Part shown: positions 24,416-37,238 of the stretch, in pieces
Layout: every line of letters starts with the position of its first letter
Position numbering within the stretch: position 1 is the stretch's first letter
From: Myoxocephalus aenaeus
Taxonomy: Eukaryota > Chordata > Actinopteri > Perciformes > Cottidae
Assembly (NCBI GenBank): GCA_038501785.1
Contig: JBAMJR010000013.1
Coordinates: 457,001-521,000 of the forward strand
Reading direction: 5' to 3'
Length of the DNA: 64,000 bases
Notes under the pieces: model-generated
Databases searched by the model: none
The model's input: only the letters and a program-made list of their open reading frames with translations
Told to the model about the DNA's origin: nothing
Translations under genes and position numbers: made by a program

Positions 24416-24773
24416 ATGTTCACAAAATGTTTCTTGAATGTATCAAAAGCCAATAAATGAAGAATTTATGCACATCTTTTTTTGTCAAGCTTCTTGCTCA
24501 TCGGTCACAATGAAATAGTTTTTACCAAACAATATATGCAATGGTTCATGCAATTTTATATATTGGAACTTTTAGACAGCAAGCTGTGAGAAAACTAGGT
24601 TTAAATAGCGCCCCTAGTGTTATCTATTAAGTATTACAATGTGTTTACAGGTTAAAGATCAAGCCAAAGAATTTACTTTGCATGTATTATGCAAGTATAT
24701 TAATGAAGTAACACTAAATGTATGCAATTATAGAAAAGAATTAACACTGGATGTATTATGCAAGTATATTTAT

Positions 24774-25226
24774 TATGGCTGGCCATGTTAACGCGTTATA
24801 AATGCGTTAACGCAGCAATCCATTAAAGCCAACAATTATTTTATCATGCATTAACTGCATGTTTGTTTGTTTTTGCATTGGGAGGGGCTTATCGTTACAC
24901 AGCATTGATGCAGCCACCAGCGTCCTTAGAATCGCAACGGATGACGGCGCGTATGCGCCTCAAGACGCACCGTAAAAGCACCTTATCTCAGAACAGGAAA
25001 CCAGATACATTTTGCTTACGGCAGACAACAAAAATGTATGTTAACTTGCTATTGCTCCGAGAGTGCATGTTATATTGTTCTGATAACATTACTTTAAAAT
25101 AAAAGTGTGCAATACACTAGTTTTTCGTTCCTTATTGAATTTGGCGCATAATGCGATTAATCACAGTTAATCACAGAAAAATCATGCGATTAATCAGTTA
25201 AATTTTTTCAACTTTGCCCAGCCCTA
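24774..25226. mobile_element. hAT-like element (453 bp) in unit B
   Basis: Same element as 20415-20867. The left flank is ATATTTAT, one change from the right ATATTAAT, so it was copied with the unit rather than inserted anew. Confidence 0.8.
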
Positions 25227-26765
25227 ATATTAATGAATAACACTCAAAGTAATTGGTGAGTTTGGCAGATGGAATTATTTGAAGGTATGACTTGCAAGTG
25301 AGGTAGAAAGCAGAGAACACACTTAGGAATGTGAGGTGCAATAAAGAGGGGGATGCAGAATGAAACTGGTTGCGTAAGGACCATCTGAGAGGAGCAGGAA
25401 GAGGAGGACTTTCTAACTTTCTAAAACTTGAGACATTGCTAAAATCTACGGCTTTTCTAGTGGACTTATCAAACAGACTATAGACAACGGTAGTCAGGAC
25501 AATTGGATGCATTTGAGGCCATGTTCCACAGAATATTCTTTGTCGTACTTCAAAGCGTTATTCAATCTGTACTTGTGTTTGCTGTACTTTTTATATCAAT
25601 ATTTTTTGTTATAACTGGAACCATCTATTCCGCTCTATTTTGTGAACGGACCTCATGGCTTAGGGAGCTCTCCTGAGGAAGGCCGAACATGACAAATTGG
25701 TGACCCCGACGTGATCCTCGAAGAAACTCAAGGACAGCTAAAAAGAGACATGGCTCGACTAACACTCTCACGTATACCCAAACGTTATAAGTAAGTATAG
25801 TTGTTTTAATAAAAGTCTGCATAGGTAGAAATAGGAAATTTAGGCGAGAGCGTCAATGATCCACATTGTCTCTGAAAGCTGAATCTATATTTCAAGAGGA
25901 TCCGCCAAAAGCTAAAACTGATAAAACTGCATGGTCAATGTTATTAAGTGTTAAAGCAAGTGTATGTTGCAGCATAGCACAATTGCAAATGGAATACAAA
26001 TACATGTGTTTAATGTGAAAACTGTGCAGTATAAGTCCATCTGGAATGTCCGTTAACAAAGCGTCTGGGATGCAAATAGCGTTAGATATGTTTTTTCAAC
26101 AGTTAAAACAAGACAATACAACATTTTATATTTGTTTTAATTGATTTAAAATAGCTGAATGCTAAACAGTGCACCGTGGGGTAGTTGACAACTCCAATAA
26201 AATATGTATCACGCAAACCTTTTCAATTCAATTCCGTTTATTTTGTATAGCCCAAAATCACAAATTACAAGTTTGCCTCGCTGAGAGGCCATATATAAGC
26301 CCCCAATTTGATATAAAACACCTGTTAAAATGGTCACTTTGTCAGATTAGGCGATTACAGTTATAAACCCTTGCCGTAATTCAACCGAGGGTCACAACAG
26401 GCCGCACGTTGGATTTCACAATGTCACCAGGAAAGATGTGCTCCCGGAACGAGAATGTAAATAAACAATGGTGTCAGAAGCCATGTGTTTGATACTGGCT
26501 TGTCTTGAGATTGGAAAAACTATTAAAAAAAGAAAGACAACATAACTGACCTCCTTTTCAAAGTTCCACTGAGGAACACCACCATCATCCCTCTTCACCA
26601 TGTTTTCAGTTCTGTGCTCCTATTGGTTAACGTGGCAACACGTGGAATCTTTTTGTCAGGACCTCGTGAAGCGTTACACATGCAGTGTCAATTGTCATGG
26701 ACTACATACAAGGTACCCAGCCACTGAAAAATGCACATAACCTCTCCATTATGTTGGCTTCAAGT

Positions 26766-26828
26766 TGCTGAGTAATGGATTTCTGAGGGGGAGGGGTCAC
26801 TGATTCTTTACTTTGGTCAGGTATAAAA
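26766..26828 (+). promoter_or_regulatory. Copy 7 promoter: Maf-like element, G-rich stretch, TATA
   Basis: TGCTGAGTAATGG (26766-26778) and TATAAAA (26822-26828), 56 bp apart, as in copy 6. Confidence 0.6.
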
Positions 26829-26890
26829 GGAAAGGGTTAAACCAGGTAGGTACACAGTTCAGGAGCAGCAGCAGCACATCAACAGCCAAC

Positions 26891-28773
26891 ATGACCAACA
26901 CCGGCATGAACATGAGGGGCAAGGTACTTTTAAAAATCTTTGTGTAATAAGCAGAAATTACTGTGACCATATATTCACCTTAATGCTTTATTTATGTTCA
27001 TTTAAATCAATTCAGTTCATTTTGTATTGCCCAGAATCACAAATTTGCCTCAATGGGCTTTCAAATCTGTACGCATACGACATCCCGGTCTTGGAACCTC
27101 ACATCGGATGAGGAAAAACTCCCCCAAAAAACAGAAGAAAAAAACTTTCACAGGGAAAAAAAGGAAGAAACCTTCGGAAGAGCAAAAGAGGAGGATCCGT
27201 CTCCCCGATCCATGTAAACAGAAGGAGATAGAGAGGAGGGGCATCGGCAGGACAATGGCAGGAGGCTGGACCCAGGAGGCAGGGCCAGCTCCAGACACAG
27301 CCACGATCCATAGAAACTTGAGAGGCAAAAAAGCACAAAGACTCCGGGGAAGAAGTAGTAATTTGCATTGAAGAGACATTAATTCTGCCAGAAGAAGAAG
27401 AAGAATCCCTTATTAGTCCCACAGTGGGGACATTTATTCTCTGCATTTGGAGCAGTGGGATGCCCCTAGTGAAGCGCCCGGGAAGCCACTGGGGGTTCAG
27501 TGTCTTGCTCAGGGACACTTCAACATGCAAACTATGGGGAGACTGGGGATTGAACCGGCTACCTTGTGGTTGCAGGACGACCAGCTCATGGAGAGATGGA
27601 GAGGAGAGAGGAGCTCAGTGTATCTTAAGATGTCCCCAAGCAATCTAGGCCTATAGCAGCATAGAGGCTGGACCAGGAGGCTCTGGCTCCCATCCTACTT
27701 TTTAAGACTCTGGGAACCACACGTAGCCCTGCATTCAGAGAGTGCGGCTCACTAGTGTGGTAATATGGTTCTATAAGCTCCTTAAGATATGATGGTGCAT
27801 CACCAACTAAGGCTTTTTAGGTGAAAAGGAGAATTTTAAATCTGATTCTTGATTTTACAGGAAGCCAGTGGAGAGCAGCTAATACAGGAGTAATGTGATC
27901 TCTTTTCTTAGTTTTCGTTAGTACACGAGCTGCAGCATTCTGGATCAACTGGAAACATTTATGAGACTTGTAAGAGCAGCATGATAATAAGGAGTTACAG
28001 TAATCTAGTCGAGAAGTGACAAATGCGTGAACCAATTTTTCTGCATCGCTTTGAGACAAGATGTGCCAGATTTTTTTTATGTTGCGTCGGTGAAAAAAGG
28101 CAGTACTTGATTTAAAATTCACTTGTTTTCAGATCACCTTCTACGAGGAGAAGAACTTCCAGGGTCGCTCCTATGAGTGCATGAACGACTGCTCTGACAT
28201 GACCTCCTACCTGAGCAGGTGCCAGTCCTGCAGGGTGGAGAGCGGCTGCTTCATGGTCTACGACCGCACCAACTACATGGGAAGCCAGTACTTCATGAGG
28301 AGGGGCGAGTACGCCGACTACCAGAGCATGATGAGCATGAGCGGTGGCATGAGTGGCATTAGGTCTTGCCGTATGATCCCCATGGTAGGTTTAAAACACC
28401 ATCCGTCACTCTATGTTTCTATTTTGCATGACAACCCCCACGAAACGTGATATTAAGATATTCATTTTTTCATTCTCTCTCCAAAAAACAACAGCACAGA
28501 GGACAGTTCAGGATGAAGATCTACGAGAGGGAGAACTTCGGTGGTCAGAGTCACGAGATGATGGACGACTGCGACAACATCATGGACCGTTACCGCATGA
28601 ACGACTGCCAGTCCTGCAACGTGATGGACGGCCACTGGCTGATGTACGAGCAGCCCCAGTACAGAGGCAAGATGATGTACATGAGGCCCGGAGAGTACAG
28701 GAGCTTCAGGGACATGGGCATGAGCGGCATGAGGTTCATGAGCATGAGGCGTATCACTGATTCCTGCAACTAA
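26891..28773 (+). CDS. crygm: Gamma-crystallin M, copy 7
   Basis: Lens structural protein in the second 4.36-kb unit. Exons are 26891-26923, 28133-28384 and 28495-28773; each is offset exactly 4358 bp from copy 6. The 187-residue product appears identical to copies 5, 6 and 8, from MTNTGMNMRGK to TDSCN. Intron 1 carries the same insertions as copies 6 and 8. AATAAA is at 28810-28815. With copies so alike, expression cannot be told apart by coding sequence; UTR or intron differences would be needed. Confidence 0.94.
27008..28121 (-). mobile_element. Retroelement cluster in intron 1 of copy 7
   Basis: The same three-part insertion as in copy 6, offset 4358 bp. Confidence 0.75.
27817..28122 (-). 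pseudogene. LINE reverse-transcriptase C-terminal fragment (copy 7 intron)
   Basis: Same predicted peptide as the fragment in copy 6; truncated. Confidence 0.85.
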
Positions 28774-29131
28774 ATGTTCACAAAATGTTTCTTGAATGTA
28801 TCAAAAGCCAATAAATGAAGAATTTATGCACATCTTTTTTTGTCAAGCTTCTTGCTCATTGGTCACAATGAAATAGTTTTTACCAAACAATATATGCAAT
28901 GGTTCATGCAATTTTATATATTGGAACTTTTAGACAGCAAGCTGTGAGAAAACTAGGTTTAAATAGCGCCCCTAGTGTTATCTATTAAGTATTACAATGT
29001 GTTTACAGGTTAAAGATCAAGCCAAAGAATTTACACTGCATGTATTATGCAAGTATATTAATGAAGTAACACTAAATGTATGCAATTATAGAAAAGAATT
29101 AACACTGGATGTATTATGCAAGTATATTTAT

Positions 29132-29584
29132 TATGGCTGGCCATGTTAACGCGTTATAAATGCGTTAACGCAGCAATCCATTAAAGCCAACAATTATTTT
29201 ATCATGCATTAACTGCATGTTTGTTTGTTTTTGCATTGGGAGGGGCTTAACGTTACACAGCATTGATGCAGCCACCAGCGTCCTTAGAATCGCAACGGAT
29301 GACGGCGCGTATGCGCCTCAAGACGCACCGTAAAAGCACCTTATCTCAGAACAGGAAACCAGATACATTTTGCTTACGGCAGACAACAAAAATGTATGTT
29401 AACTTGCTATTGCTCCGAGAGTGCATGTTATATTGTTCTGATAACATTACTTTAAAATAAAAGTGTGCAATACACTAGTTTTTCGTTCCTTATTGAATTT
29501 GGCGCATAATGCGATTAATCACAGTTAATCACAGAAAAATCATGCGATTAATCAGTTAAATTTTTTCAACTTTGCCCAGCCCTG
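29132..29584. mobile_element. hAT-like element (453 bp) in unit C
   Basis: Same element as in units A and B, with left flank ATATTTAT as in unit B; it ends CCAGCCCTG. Confidence 0.8.
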
Positions 29585-31124
29585 ATATTAATGAATAACA
29601 CTCAAAGTAATTGGTGAGTTTGGCAGATGGAATTATTTGAAGGTATGACTTGCAAGTGCGGTAGAAAGCAGAGAACACACTTAGGAATGTGAGGTGCAAT
29701 AAAGAGGGGGATGCAGAATGAAACTGGTCGAGTAAGGACCATCTGAGAGGAGCAGGAAGAGGAGGACTTTCTAACTTTCTAAAACTTGAGACATTGCTAA
29801 AATCTACGGCTTTTCTAGTGGACTTATCAAACAGACTATAGACAACGGTAGTCAGGACAATTGGATGCATTTGAGGCCATGTTCCACAGAATATTCTTTG
29901 TCGTACTTCAAAGCGTTATTCAATCTGTAATTGTGTTTGCTGTACTTTTTATATCAATATTTTTTGTTATAACTGGAACCATCTATTCCGCTCTATTTTG
30001 TGGACGGACCTTATGGCTTAGGGAGCTCTCCTGAGGAAGGCTGAACATGACAAATTGGTGACCCCGACGTGATCCTCGAAGAAACTCAAGGACAGCTGAA
30101 AAGAGACATGGCTCGACTAACACTCTCACGTATACCCAAACGTTATAAGTAAGTATAGTTGTTTTAATAAAAGTCTGCATAGGTAGAAATAGGAAATTTA
30201 GGCGAGAGCGTCAATGATCCACATTGTCTCTGAAAGCTGAATCTGTATTTCAAGAGGATCCGCCAAAAGCTAAAACTGATAAAACTGCATGGTCAATGTT
30301 ATTAAGTGTTAAAGCAAGTGTATGTTGCAGCATAGCACAATTGCAAATGGAATACAAATACATGTGTTTAATGTGAAAACTGTGCAGTATAAGTCCATCT
30401 GGAATGTCCGTTAACAAAGCGTCTGGGATGCAAATAGCGTTAGATATGTTTTTTCAACAGTTAAAACAAGACAATGCAACATTTTATATTTGTTTTAATT
30501 GATTTAAAATAGCTGAATGCTAAACAGTGCACCGTGGGGTAGTTGACAACTCCAATAAAATATGTATCACGCAAACCTTTTCAATTCAATTCCGTTTATT
30601 TTGTATAGCCCAAAATCACAAATTACAAGTTTGCCTCGCTGAGAGGCCATATATAAGCCCCCAATTTGATATAAAACACCTGTTAAAATGGTCACTTTGT
30701 CAGATTAGGCGATTACAGTTATAAACCCTTGCCATAATTCAACCGAGGGTCACAACAGGCCGCACGTTGGATTTCACAATGTCACCAGGAAAGATGTGCT
30801 CCCGGAACGAGAATGTAAACAAACAATGGTGTCAGAAGCCATGTGTTTGATACTGGCTTGTCTTGAGATTGGAAAAACTATTAAAAAAAAGAAAGACAAC
30901 ATAACTGACCTCCTTTTCAAAGTTCCACTGAGCAACACCACCATCATCCCTCTTCACCATGTTTTCAGTTCTGTGCTCCTATTGGTTAACGTGGCAACAC
31001 GTGGAATCTTTTTGTCAGGACCTCGTGAAGCGTTACACATGCAGTGTCAATTGTCATGGACTACATACAAGGTACCCAGCCACTGAAAAATGCACATAAC
31101 CTCTCCATTATGTTGGCTTCAAGT

Positions 31125-31187
31125 TGCTGAGTAATGGATTTCTGAGGGGGAGGGGTCACTGATTCTTTACTTTGGTCAGGTATAAAA
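31125..31187 (+). promoter_or_regulatory. Copy 8 promoter: Maf-like element, G-rich stretch, TATA
   Basis: TGCTGAGTAATGG (31125-31137) and TATAAAA (31181-31187), 56 bp apart. Confidence 0.6.
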
Positions 31188-31249
31188 GGAAAGGGTTAAA
31201 CCAGGTAGGTACACAGTTCAGGAGCAGCAGCAGCACATCAACAGCCAAC

Positions 31250-33132
31250 ATGACCAACACCGGCATGAACATGAGGGGCAAGGTACTTTTAAAAATCTTT
31301 GTGTAATAAGCAGAAATTACTGTGACCATATATTCACCTTAATGCTTTATGTATGTTCATTTAAATCAATTCAGTTCATTTTGTATTGCCCAGAATCACA
31401 AATTTGCCTCAATGGGCTTTCAAATCTGTACGCATACGACATCCCGGTCTTGGAACCTCACATCGGATGAGGAAAAACTCCCCCAAAAAACAGAAGAAAA
31501 AAACGTTCACAGGGAAAAAAAGGAAGAAACCTTCGGAAGAGCAAAAGAGGAGGATCCGTCTCCCCGATCCATGTAAACAGAAGGAGATAGAGAGGAGGGG
31601 CATCGGCAGGACAATGGCAGGAGGCTGGACCCAGGAGGCAGGGCCAGCTCCAGACACAGCCACGATCCATAGAAACTTGAGAGGCAAAAAAGCACAAAGA
31701 CTCCGGGGAAGAAGTAGTAATTTGCATTGAAGAGACATTAATTCTGCCAGAAGAAGAAGAAGAATCCCTTATTAGTCCCACAGTGGGGACATTTATTCTC
31801 TGCATTTGGAGCAGTGGGATGCCCCTAGTGAAGCGCCCGGGAAGCCACTGGGGGTTCAGTGTCTTGCTCAGGGACACTTCAACATGCAAACTATGGGGAG
31901 ACTGGGGATTGAACCGGCTACCTTGTGGTTGCAGGACGACCAGCTCATGGAGAGATGGAGAGGAGAGAGGAGCTCAGTGTATCTTAAGATGTCCCCAAGC
32001 AATCTAGGCCTATAGCAGCATAGAGGCTGGACCAGGAGGCTCTGGCTCCCATCCTACTTTTTAAGACTCTGGGAACCACACGTAGCCCTGCATTCAGAGA
32101 GTGCGGCTCACTAGTGTGGTAATATGGTTCTATAAGCTCCTTAAGATATGATGGTGCATCACCAACTAAGGCTTTTTAGGTGAAAAGGAGAATTTTAAAT
32201 CTGATTCTTGATTTTACAGGAAGCCAGTGGAGAGCAGCTAATACAGGAGTAATGTGATCTCTTTTCTTAGTTTTCGTTAGTACACGAGCTGCAGCATTCT
32301 GGATCAACTGGAAACATTTATGAGACTTGTAAGAGCAGCATGATAATAAGGAGTTACAGTAATCTAGTCGAGAAGTGACAAATGCGTGAACCAATTTTTC
32401 TGCATCGCTTTGAGACAAGATGTGCCAGATTTTTTTTATGTTGCGTCGGTGAAAAAAGGCAGTACTTGATTTAAAATTCACTTGTTTTCAGATCACCTTC
32501 TACGAGGAGAAGAACTTCCAGGGTCGCTCCTATGAGTGCATGAACGACTGCTCTGACATGACCTCCTACCTGAGCAGGTGCCAGTCCTGCAGGGTGGAGA
32601 GCGGCTGCTTCATGGTCTACGACCGCACCAACTACATGGGAAGCCAGTACTTCATGAGGAGGGGCGAGTACGCCGACTACCAGAGCATGATGAGCATGAG
32701 CGGTGGCATGAGTGGCATTAGGTCTTGCCGTATGATCCCCATGGTAGGTTTAAAACACCATCCGTCACTTTATGTTTCTATTTTGCATGACAACCCCCAC
32801 GAAACGTGATATTAAGATATTCATTTTTTCATTCTCTCTCCAAAAAACAACAGCACAGAGGACAGTTCAGGATGAAGATCTACGAGAGGGAGAACTTCGG
32901 TGGTCAGAGTCACGAGATGATGGACGACTGCGACAACATCATGGACCGTTACCGCATGAACGACTGCCAGTCCTGCAACGTGATGGACGGCCACTGGCTG
33001 ATGTACGAGCAGCCCCAGTACAGAGGCAAGATGATGTACATGAGACCCGGAGAGTACAGGAGCTTCAGGGACATGGGCATGAGCGGCATGAGGTTCATGA
33101 GCATGAGGCGTATCACTGATTCCTGCAACTAA
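31250..33132 (+). CDS. crygm: Gamma-crystallin M, copy 8
   Basis: Lens structural protein in the third 4.36-kb unit. Exons are 31250-31282, 32492-32743 and 32854-33132, offset 4359 bp from copy 7. The 187-residue product appears identical to copies 5-7; a silent AGA for AGG change is seen in YMRPGEY. The 3' UTR has lost two A relative to copies 5-7. AATAAA is at 33167-33172. Downstream similarity to the other units is interrupted at 33371 by a TTAA-flanked insertion. Confidence 0.94.
31367..32480 (-). mobile_element. Retroelement cluster in intron 1 of copy 8
   Basis: The same three-part insertion as in copies 6 and 7. Confidence 0.75.
32176..32481 (-). pseudogene. LINE reverse-transcriptase C-terminal fragment (copy 8 intron)
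   Basis: Same predicted peptide as in copies 6 and 7; truncated. Confidence 0.85.
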
Positions 33133-33370
33133 ATGTTCACAATGTTTCTTGAATGTATCAAAAGCCAATAAATGAAGAATTTATGCACATCTTTTTTTGT
33201 CACGCTTCTTGCTCATCGGTCACAATGAAATAGTTTGTACCAAACAATATATGCAATGGTTCATGCAATTTTATATATTGGAACTTTTAGACAGGAAGCT
33301 GTGAGAAAAATAGGTTTGAATAGCGCCCCTAGTGTTAGCTATTACGTATTACAATGTGTTTACAGGTTAA

Positions 33371-34801
33371 CAGGTAAATTTCCCTTTTTAAAGTCACTTG
33401 CATATGTTACATACCCATGTGTTGTATATCAAAAATTACAGAACAATCTCAGCTATCTATATGAGGCACCATTGTCCCGAGGCACAAGTGTAAAGAGAAA
33501 ATATGACTAAAGCTGAAAAATGTAATCTTGATTTTGTAAATGTTTCATATTTGTTGTGAAAACTTTACTCAGGTGGTATATCGGTTTTGGTGATGGAAAT
33601 TTGTTTACCAAAGGTCTTAATATATGAATAAAATGGTAGACACATGTAAATAAATGTCTAAAATCAAATGTATTATTATATGGTGGGGATGATGAGCTGT
33701 GGCTGGCTTTGTGGCCTGCTAGGTGATCTGTTGGCAGGCAGCCGGACAGGGAGACTGCTGCAGCGATGCTGCATGTTGTCCTCTGGACCCTCACAGCTCT
33801 GAATCCACTCTGTAAAATACATTAATACTAGTCAGTATGAGTTCACTGATAGAAAGTAATGATTAGACACCGACATGTAAGGAAGATCCAACACTGACTA
33901 TGCTTAGACACTGCATGAGCTAGCTACGTGCAAACATTGCTAAAGCTAACAGATCCAACTATGCTTAGGCCATGAGCTGAAAATGCACAACGTTAGTTAC
34001 AGCCTTACAAACACATAACTGAGATCCAACACTACTAATCGTACTAAGTTCACTGTAAGAAAGTTAACGGTGATAGGGACAACAGTTGATTACCCACCGT
34101 TCATAGCTGTAATCAGCTATCTCCGTTAGCGCGCTACCGCTAGCTCTGTGTTAGCATCAGCTACCGTGACATAAACAGTACTGTAGTAATGATTAATGGA
34201 GGTCCAACACTACTGGTCGTACTATGTTCACTGTAAGAAAGTTAACGGTGATAGGGACAACAGTTGATTACGCACCGTTCAGTCGTAGACACGGAAGAAA
34301 ACATCCAATACGGCACAATGTAGTGACGTGATAACACTACTAAGCTATCGTCAACAAACAAACGTTATTTACGGTCTTACAAAGACATAATTGAGGTCCA
34401 ACACTACTGGTCGTACTACGTTCACTGTAAGAAAGTTAACGGTGATAGGGACAACAATTGATTACGCACCGTTCAGTCTCACAGAAACGCTGTAGCCAGC
34501 TATCTGGCCCGTTAGCTCCGGCTAGCTCCTTGTTAGCGAATCCTTCAGGCACTGAAGCTGCGCCGTCTGTCCATCCTCTCCAAGATAGCTTTGCTCAGGA
34601 CTCTTTGCTTGGCATCTTCTGACTCACACTGAAGCTTTGCACGCGTCATACGACATGCATTTAGATGCTCAGACGCGGAAGTGGAAACCATATCCGCCAG
34701 ATTTGAAACCATATCTCTGTGACGTATTATTGTGAAGATAGGATTTTATTAAAAACTTAAACATCTGCCCCCGCTTCGAAGCGGGCCCCGCCCCCAAAGG
34801 G
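33371..34801. mobile_element. TTAA-flanked DNA transposon (piggyBac- or Kolobok-like)
   Basis: TTAA at 33367-33370 and 34802-34805. Sibling spacers read straight through (ACAGGTTAAAGGTCAAG), so the empty site is known and the element is exactly 1431 bp. Its right end is GGG before TTAA; the left end (CAGGTAAATTTCCC) does not form a clear inverted repeat. Inside are three copies of a block of about 85 bp. No transposase domain was recognised. Confidence 0.8.
34021..34475. repeat. Three dispersed direct repeats of about 85 bp
   Basis: Blocks at about 34021-34107, 34198-34282 and 34390-34475 share CACTGTAAGAAAGTTAACGG and GATAGGGACAAC. All lie inside the TTAA-flanked element. Confidence 0.85.
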
Positions 34802-35231
34802 TTAAAGGTCAAGCCAAAGAATTAACACTGAATGTATTATTTAAGTATATTAATGAAGTAACACTAAATGTATGCAATTATATAAAAGAAGTAACAGTGG
34901 ATGTATTATGTAAGTATATTAATGAATAACACTGAATGTAATTGGTGAGTTTAGCAGATGGAGTTATTGGAAGGTATGACTTCAAGTGAGGTAGAAAGTA
35001 CACTTAGGAATGTGAGGTGCAATAAAGAGGGGGATGCAGAATGAAACTGGTCGCGTAAGGACCATCTGAGAGGATCAGGAAGAGGAGGACTTTCTAACTT
35101 TATAAAACTTGAGACATTGCTAAAATCTACGGCTTTTCTAGCGGACTATCAAGCAGACTATAGACAACGGTAGTCAGGACGATTGGATGCATTTGAGGCC
35201 CTGTTCCGCGGAATATTCTTTGTCGTACTTC

Positions 35232-36194
35232 AATAAAAATATTGTGCTTGTGGTACACATGCGTCATGGAATCCATCAAACTTATAGTTTTTTGTCACCA
35301 AACCTGAAAGCGACATGAAGTCCAGACAACTGCTCCATTGGACTCCATGTTAAATCGGAGCTCAATTTTCTCTCATGAAGCAAACGGAGGTACTTTCTGA
35401 ACTGCCATTAAGCTCTTATTTCTAAACCCCACAAACATTGAAGTACACGGAAACGTCACAAAAGTCTTGTGCCTCTCCTGATTTCGATATTTCCGTAATC
35501 GGAGTCATAGTTTTCTGTCAAATTCAGTATTTTGACAGTTTTTTTTCTTCATAAAATCCCCAGTCCAGTCTCCCTCTAATAATCAGTCTGCCACTCAGTG
35601 ACACAGGTGCTTCAAATGAGCTAATCAGGTTAGTTTCACATACATATACTTAAATACAGACATAGACAGACATACACATACCAACTGCAGGCTCTTAGGG
35701 GAGAGGAAGAGAAGTTAATTTAATTGCAAGCGTGAAGTTAGCTTGTGTTAGAACAAATGGCTGACTGTGTTTGTGTCTATGTGCGAGCGCGGGCGTGAAC
35801 GGCCATGTGCGTGCATATGTAATTATGGTCGCGTGCACGTTTGCGCACGCGTATGTGCCCGCGTGTATGTATGCCAATCTAAATACAGAGATGAGAGGAG
35901 CAAGAGCTTCACTGTCGCTCACTGTCACATTTTTAACTAATTTTGGTGATTTCACCATGTTTTTGGCTCAGAAGCCAGGGTTTAACAGATGGTTTTGTAG
36001 ACAATCCACTCCCAGTCTTAAGATCTCGTCTGCCCATTCACCCTGGTGCCCCAATCCAGAGACCTGTGTTTATGAAGCAATCGCTGCTCTCAAGTCCATC
36101 ACAAATACAGAAATGACACCTCAATAACCTCAACAACACATCTCACTACCGGTAACATATAAATTGCGGCGTCTTACGGCAGTAGTCGCCACAC
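35232..36194. mobile_element. Insertion upstream of copy 9, related to 39649-40642
   Basis: Breaks the array flank after CGTACTTCA. The right part (about 35880-36194), ending GTAGTCGCCACAC, is shared with the element upstream of copy 10. A (GT/GC)-rich tract is at 35770-35870. ORFs at 35695-36127 are not recognisable. Confidence 0.55.
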
Positions 36195-37090
36195 CATCGA
36201 CATTTCTTGAGAAATGTTCTAGTTCCAGCTGTAATTGTGCTTGCTGTAGTTTTTATATACATCTGTTTTGTTATAACTGGAACCATCTATTCAGCTCTAT
36301 TTTGTGGACGGACCTCATGGCTTAGGAAGGCCGAACACGACACATTGGTGACCCCGACATGATCCTCGAAGAAGCTCAAGGACGGCTGAAAAGAGACGTG
36401 GCTCGACTAATACTCTCGCGGGTACCCAAACGTTAAAGGGAAGCAGAGCCGTTTTAATAAAAGTTTGCATAGGTAGAAATAGGAAATTCAGGCAAGAGTG
36501 TTGGTGATCCATGTTGTCTCTGAAAGCTGAATCTGTGTTCCAGGATGGTCAAAGTTATTAAGTGTTAAAGCAAATTAAAGTTGCAGCATAGCACAATTGC
36601 AAATGGAATACAGATAGATGTGTTTAATGTCAAGACTGCGCTGTATAAATAAAGCACCTTTAAAATGGTCACTTTGTCAGATTAGACGATTAGAGTCATA
36701 AACCATTGCCGTGGTTCACCCGAGGGACACAACAGGCCAAACGTTGGCTTTCACAAGCCATGTGATGTCACCAGGAAAGATGACTGACTCCAGAGAATGA
36801 GAATGTAAACAAACAATGCTGCCAGAAGCTGTGTGTTTGACACTGGCTTATCTTGAGATTGGAAAAGCTATTAAAAAAGAAAGACATCATAACTAACCTT
36901 TTTTTCAAAGTTCCACTGAGCAACACCACCATCATCCCTCTTCACCATGTTTTCTGTTATATGCACCTATTAGTCAACGTGGTAACGTTGACAAATTTTT
37001 GTCAGGACCTTGTGAGGCGTTACACATGCAGTGTCAATTGTCATGGACTACAAGGTTCCCAGCCCCTGAAAAATGTACGTAACCTCTCCA
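36195..37090. other. Upstream flank of copy 9
   Basis: Array-type flank with the LTR/PBS-like motif (ATTGGTGACCCCGACAT near 36343) and the block shared upstream of every array gene. No gene. Confidence 0.5.
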
Positions 37091-37113
37091 TTCTGTTGGC
37101 TTCAATGGTAAGT

Positions 37114-37176
37114 TGCTGAGTAAGGGGGTTCTGAGGGGGAGGGGTCACTGATTCTTTACCTTGGTCAGGTATAAAA
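37114..37176 (+). promoter_or_regulatory. Copy 9 promoter: Maf-like element, G-rich stretch, TATA
   Basis: TGCTGAGTAAGG (37114-37125) and TATAAAA (37170-37176), 56 bp apart; G-rich between, no Sox-type site. Confidence 0.6.
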
Positions 37177-37238
37177 GGAAAGGGTTAAACCAGGTAGGTA
37201 CACAGTTCAGGAGCAGCAGCAGTGCATCGACAGCCAAC

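Larger units (their letters stand above)
24416..28773 (+). repeat. Tandem unit B (4358 bp), ends with copy 7
   Basis: Second unit; differs from A and C by scattered substitutions and single-base indels (for example TTGCGTAAGG where A and C have TCGAGTAAGG). Confidence 0.9.
28774..33132 (+). repeat. Tandem unit C (4359 bp), ends with copy 8
   Basis: Third unit. After it the spacer is still array type but is interrupted at 33371. Confidence 0.9.
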
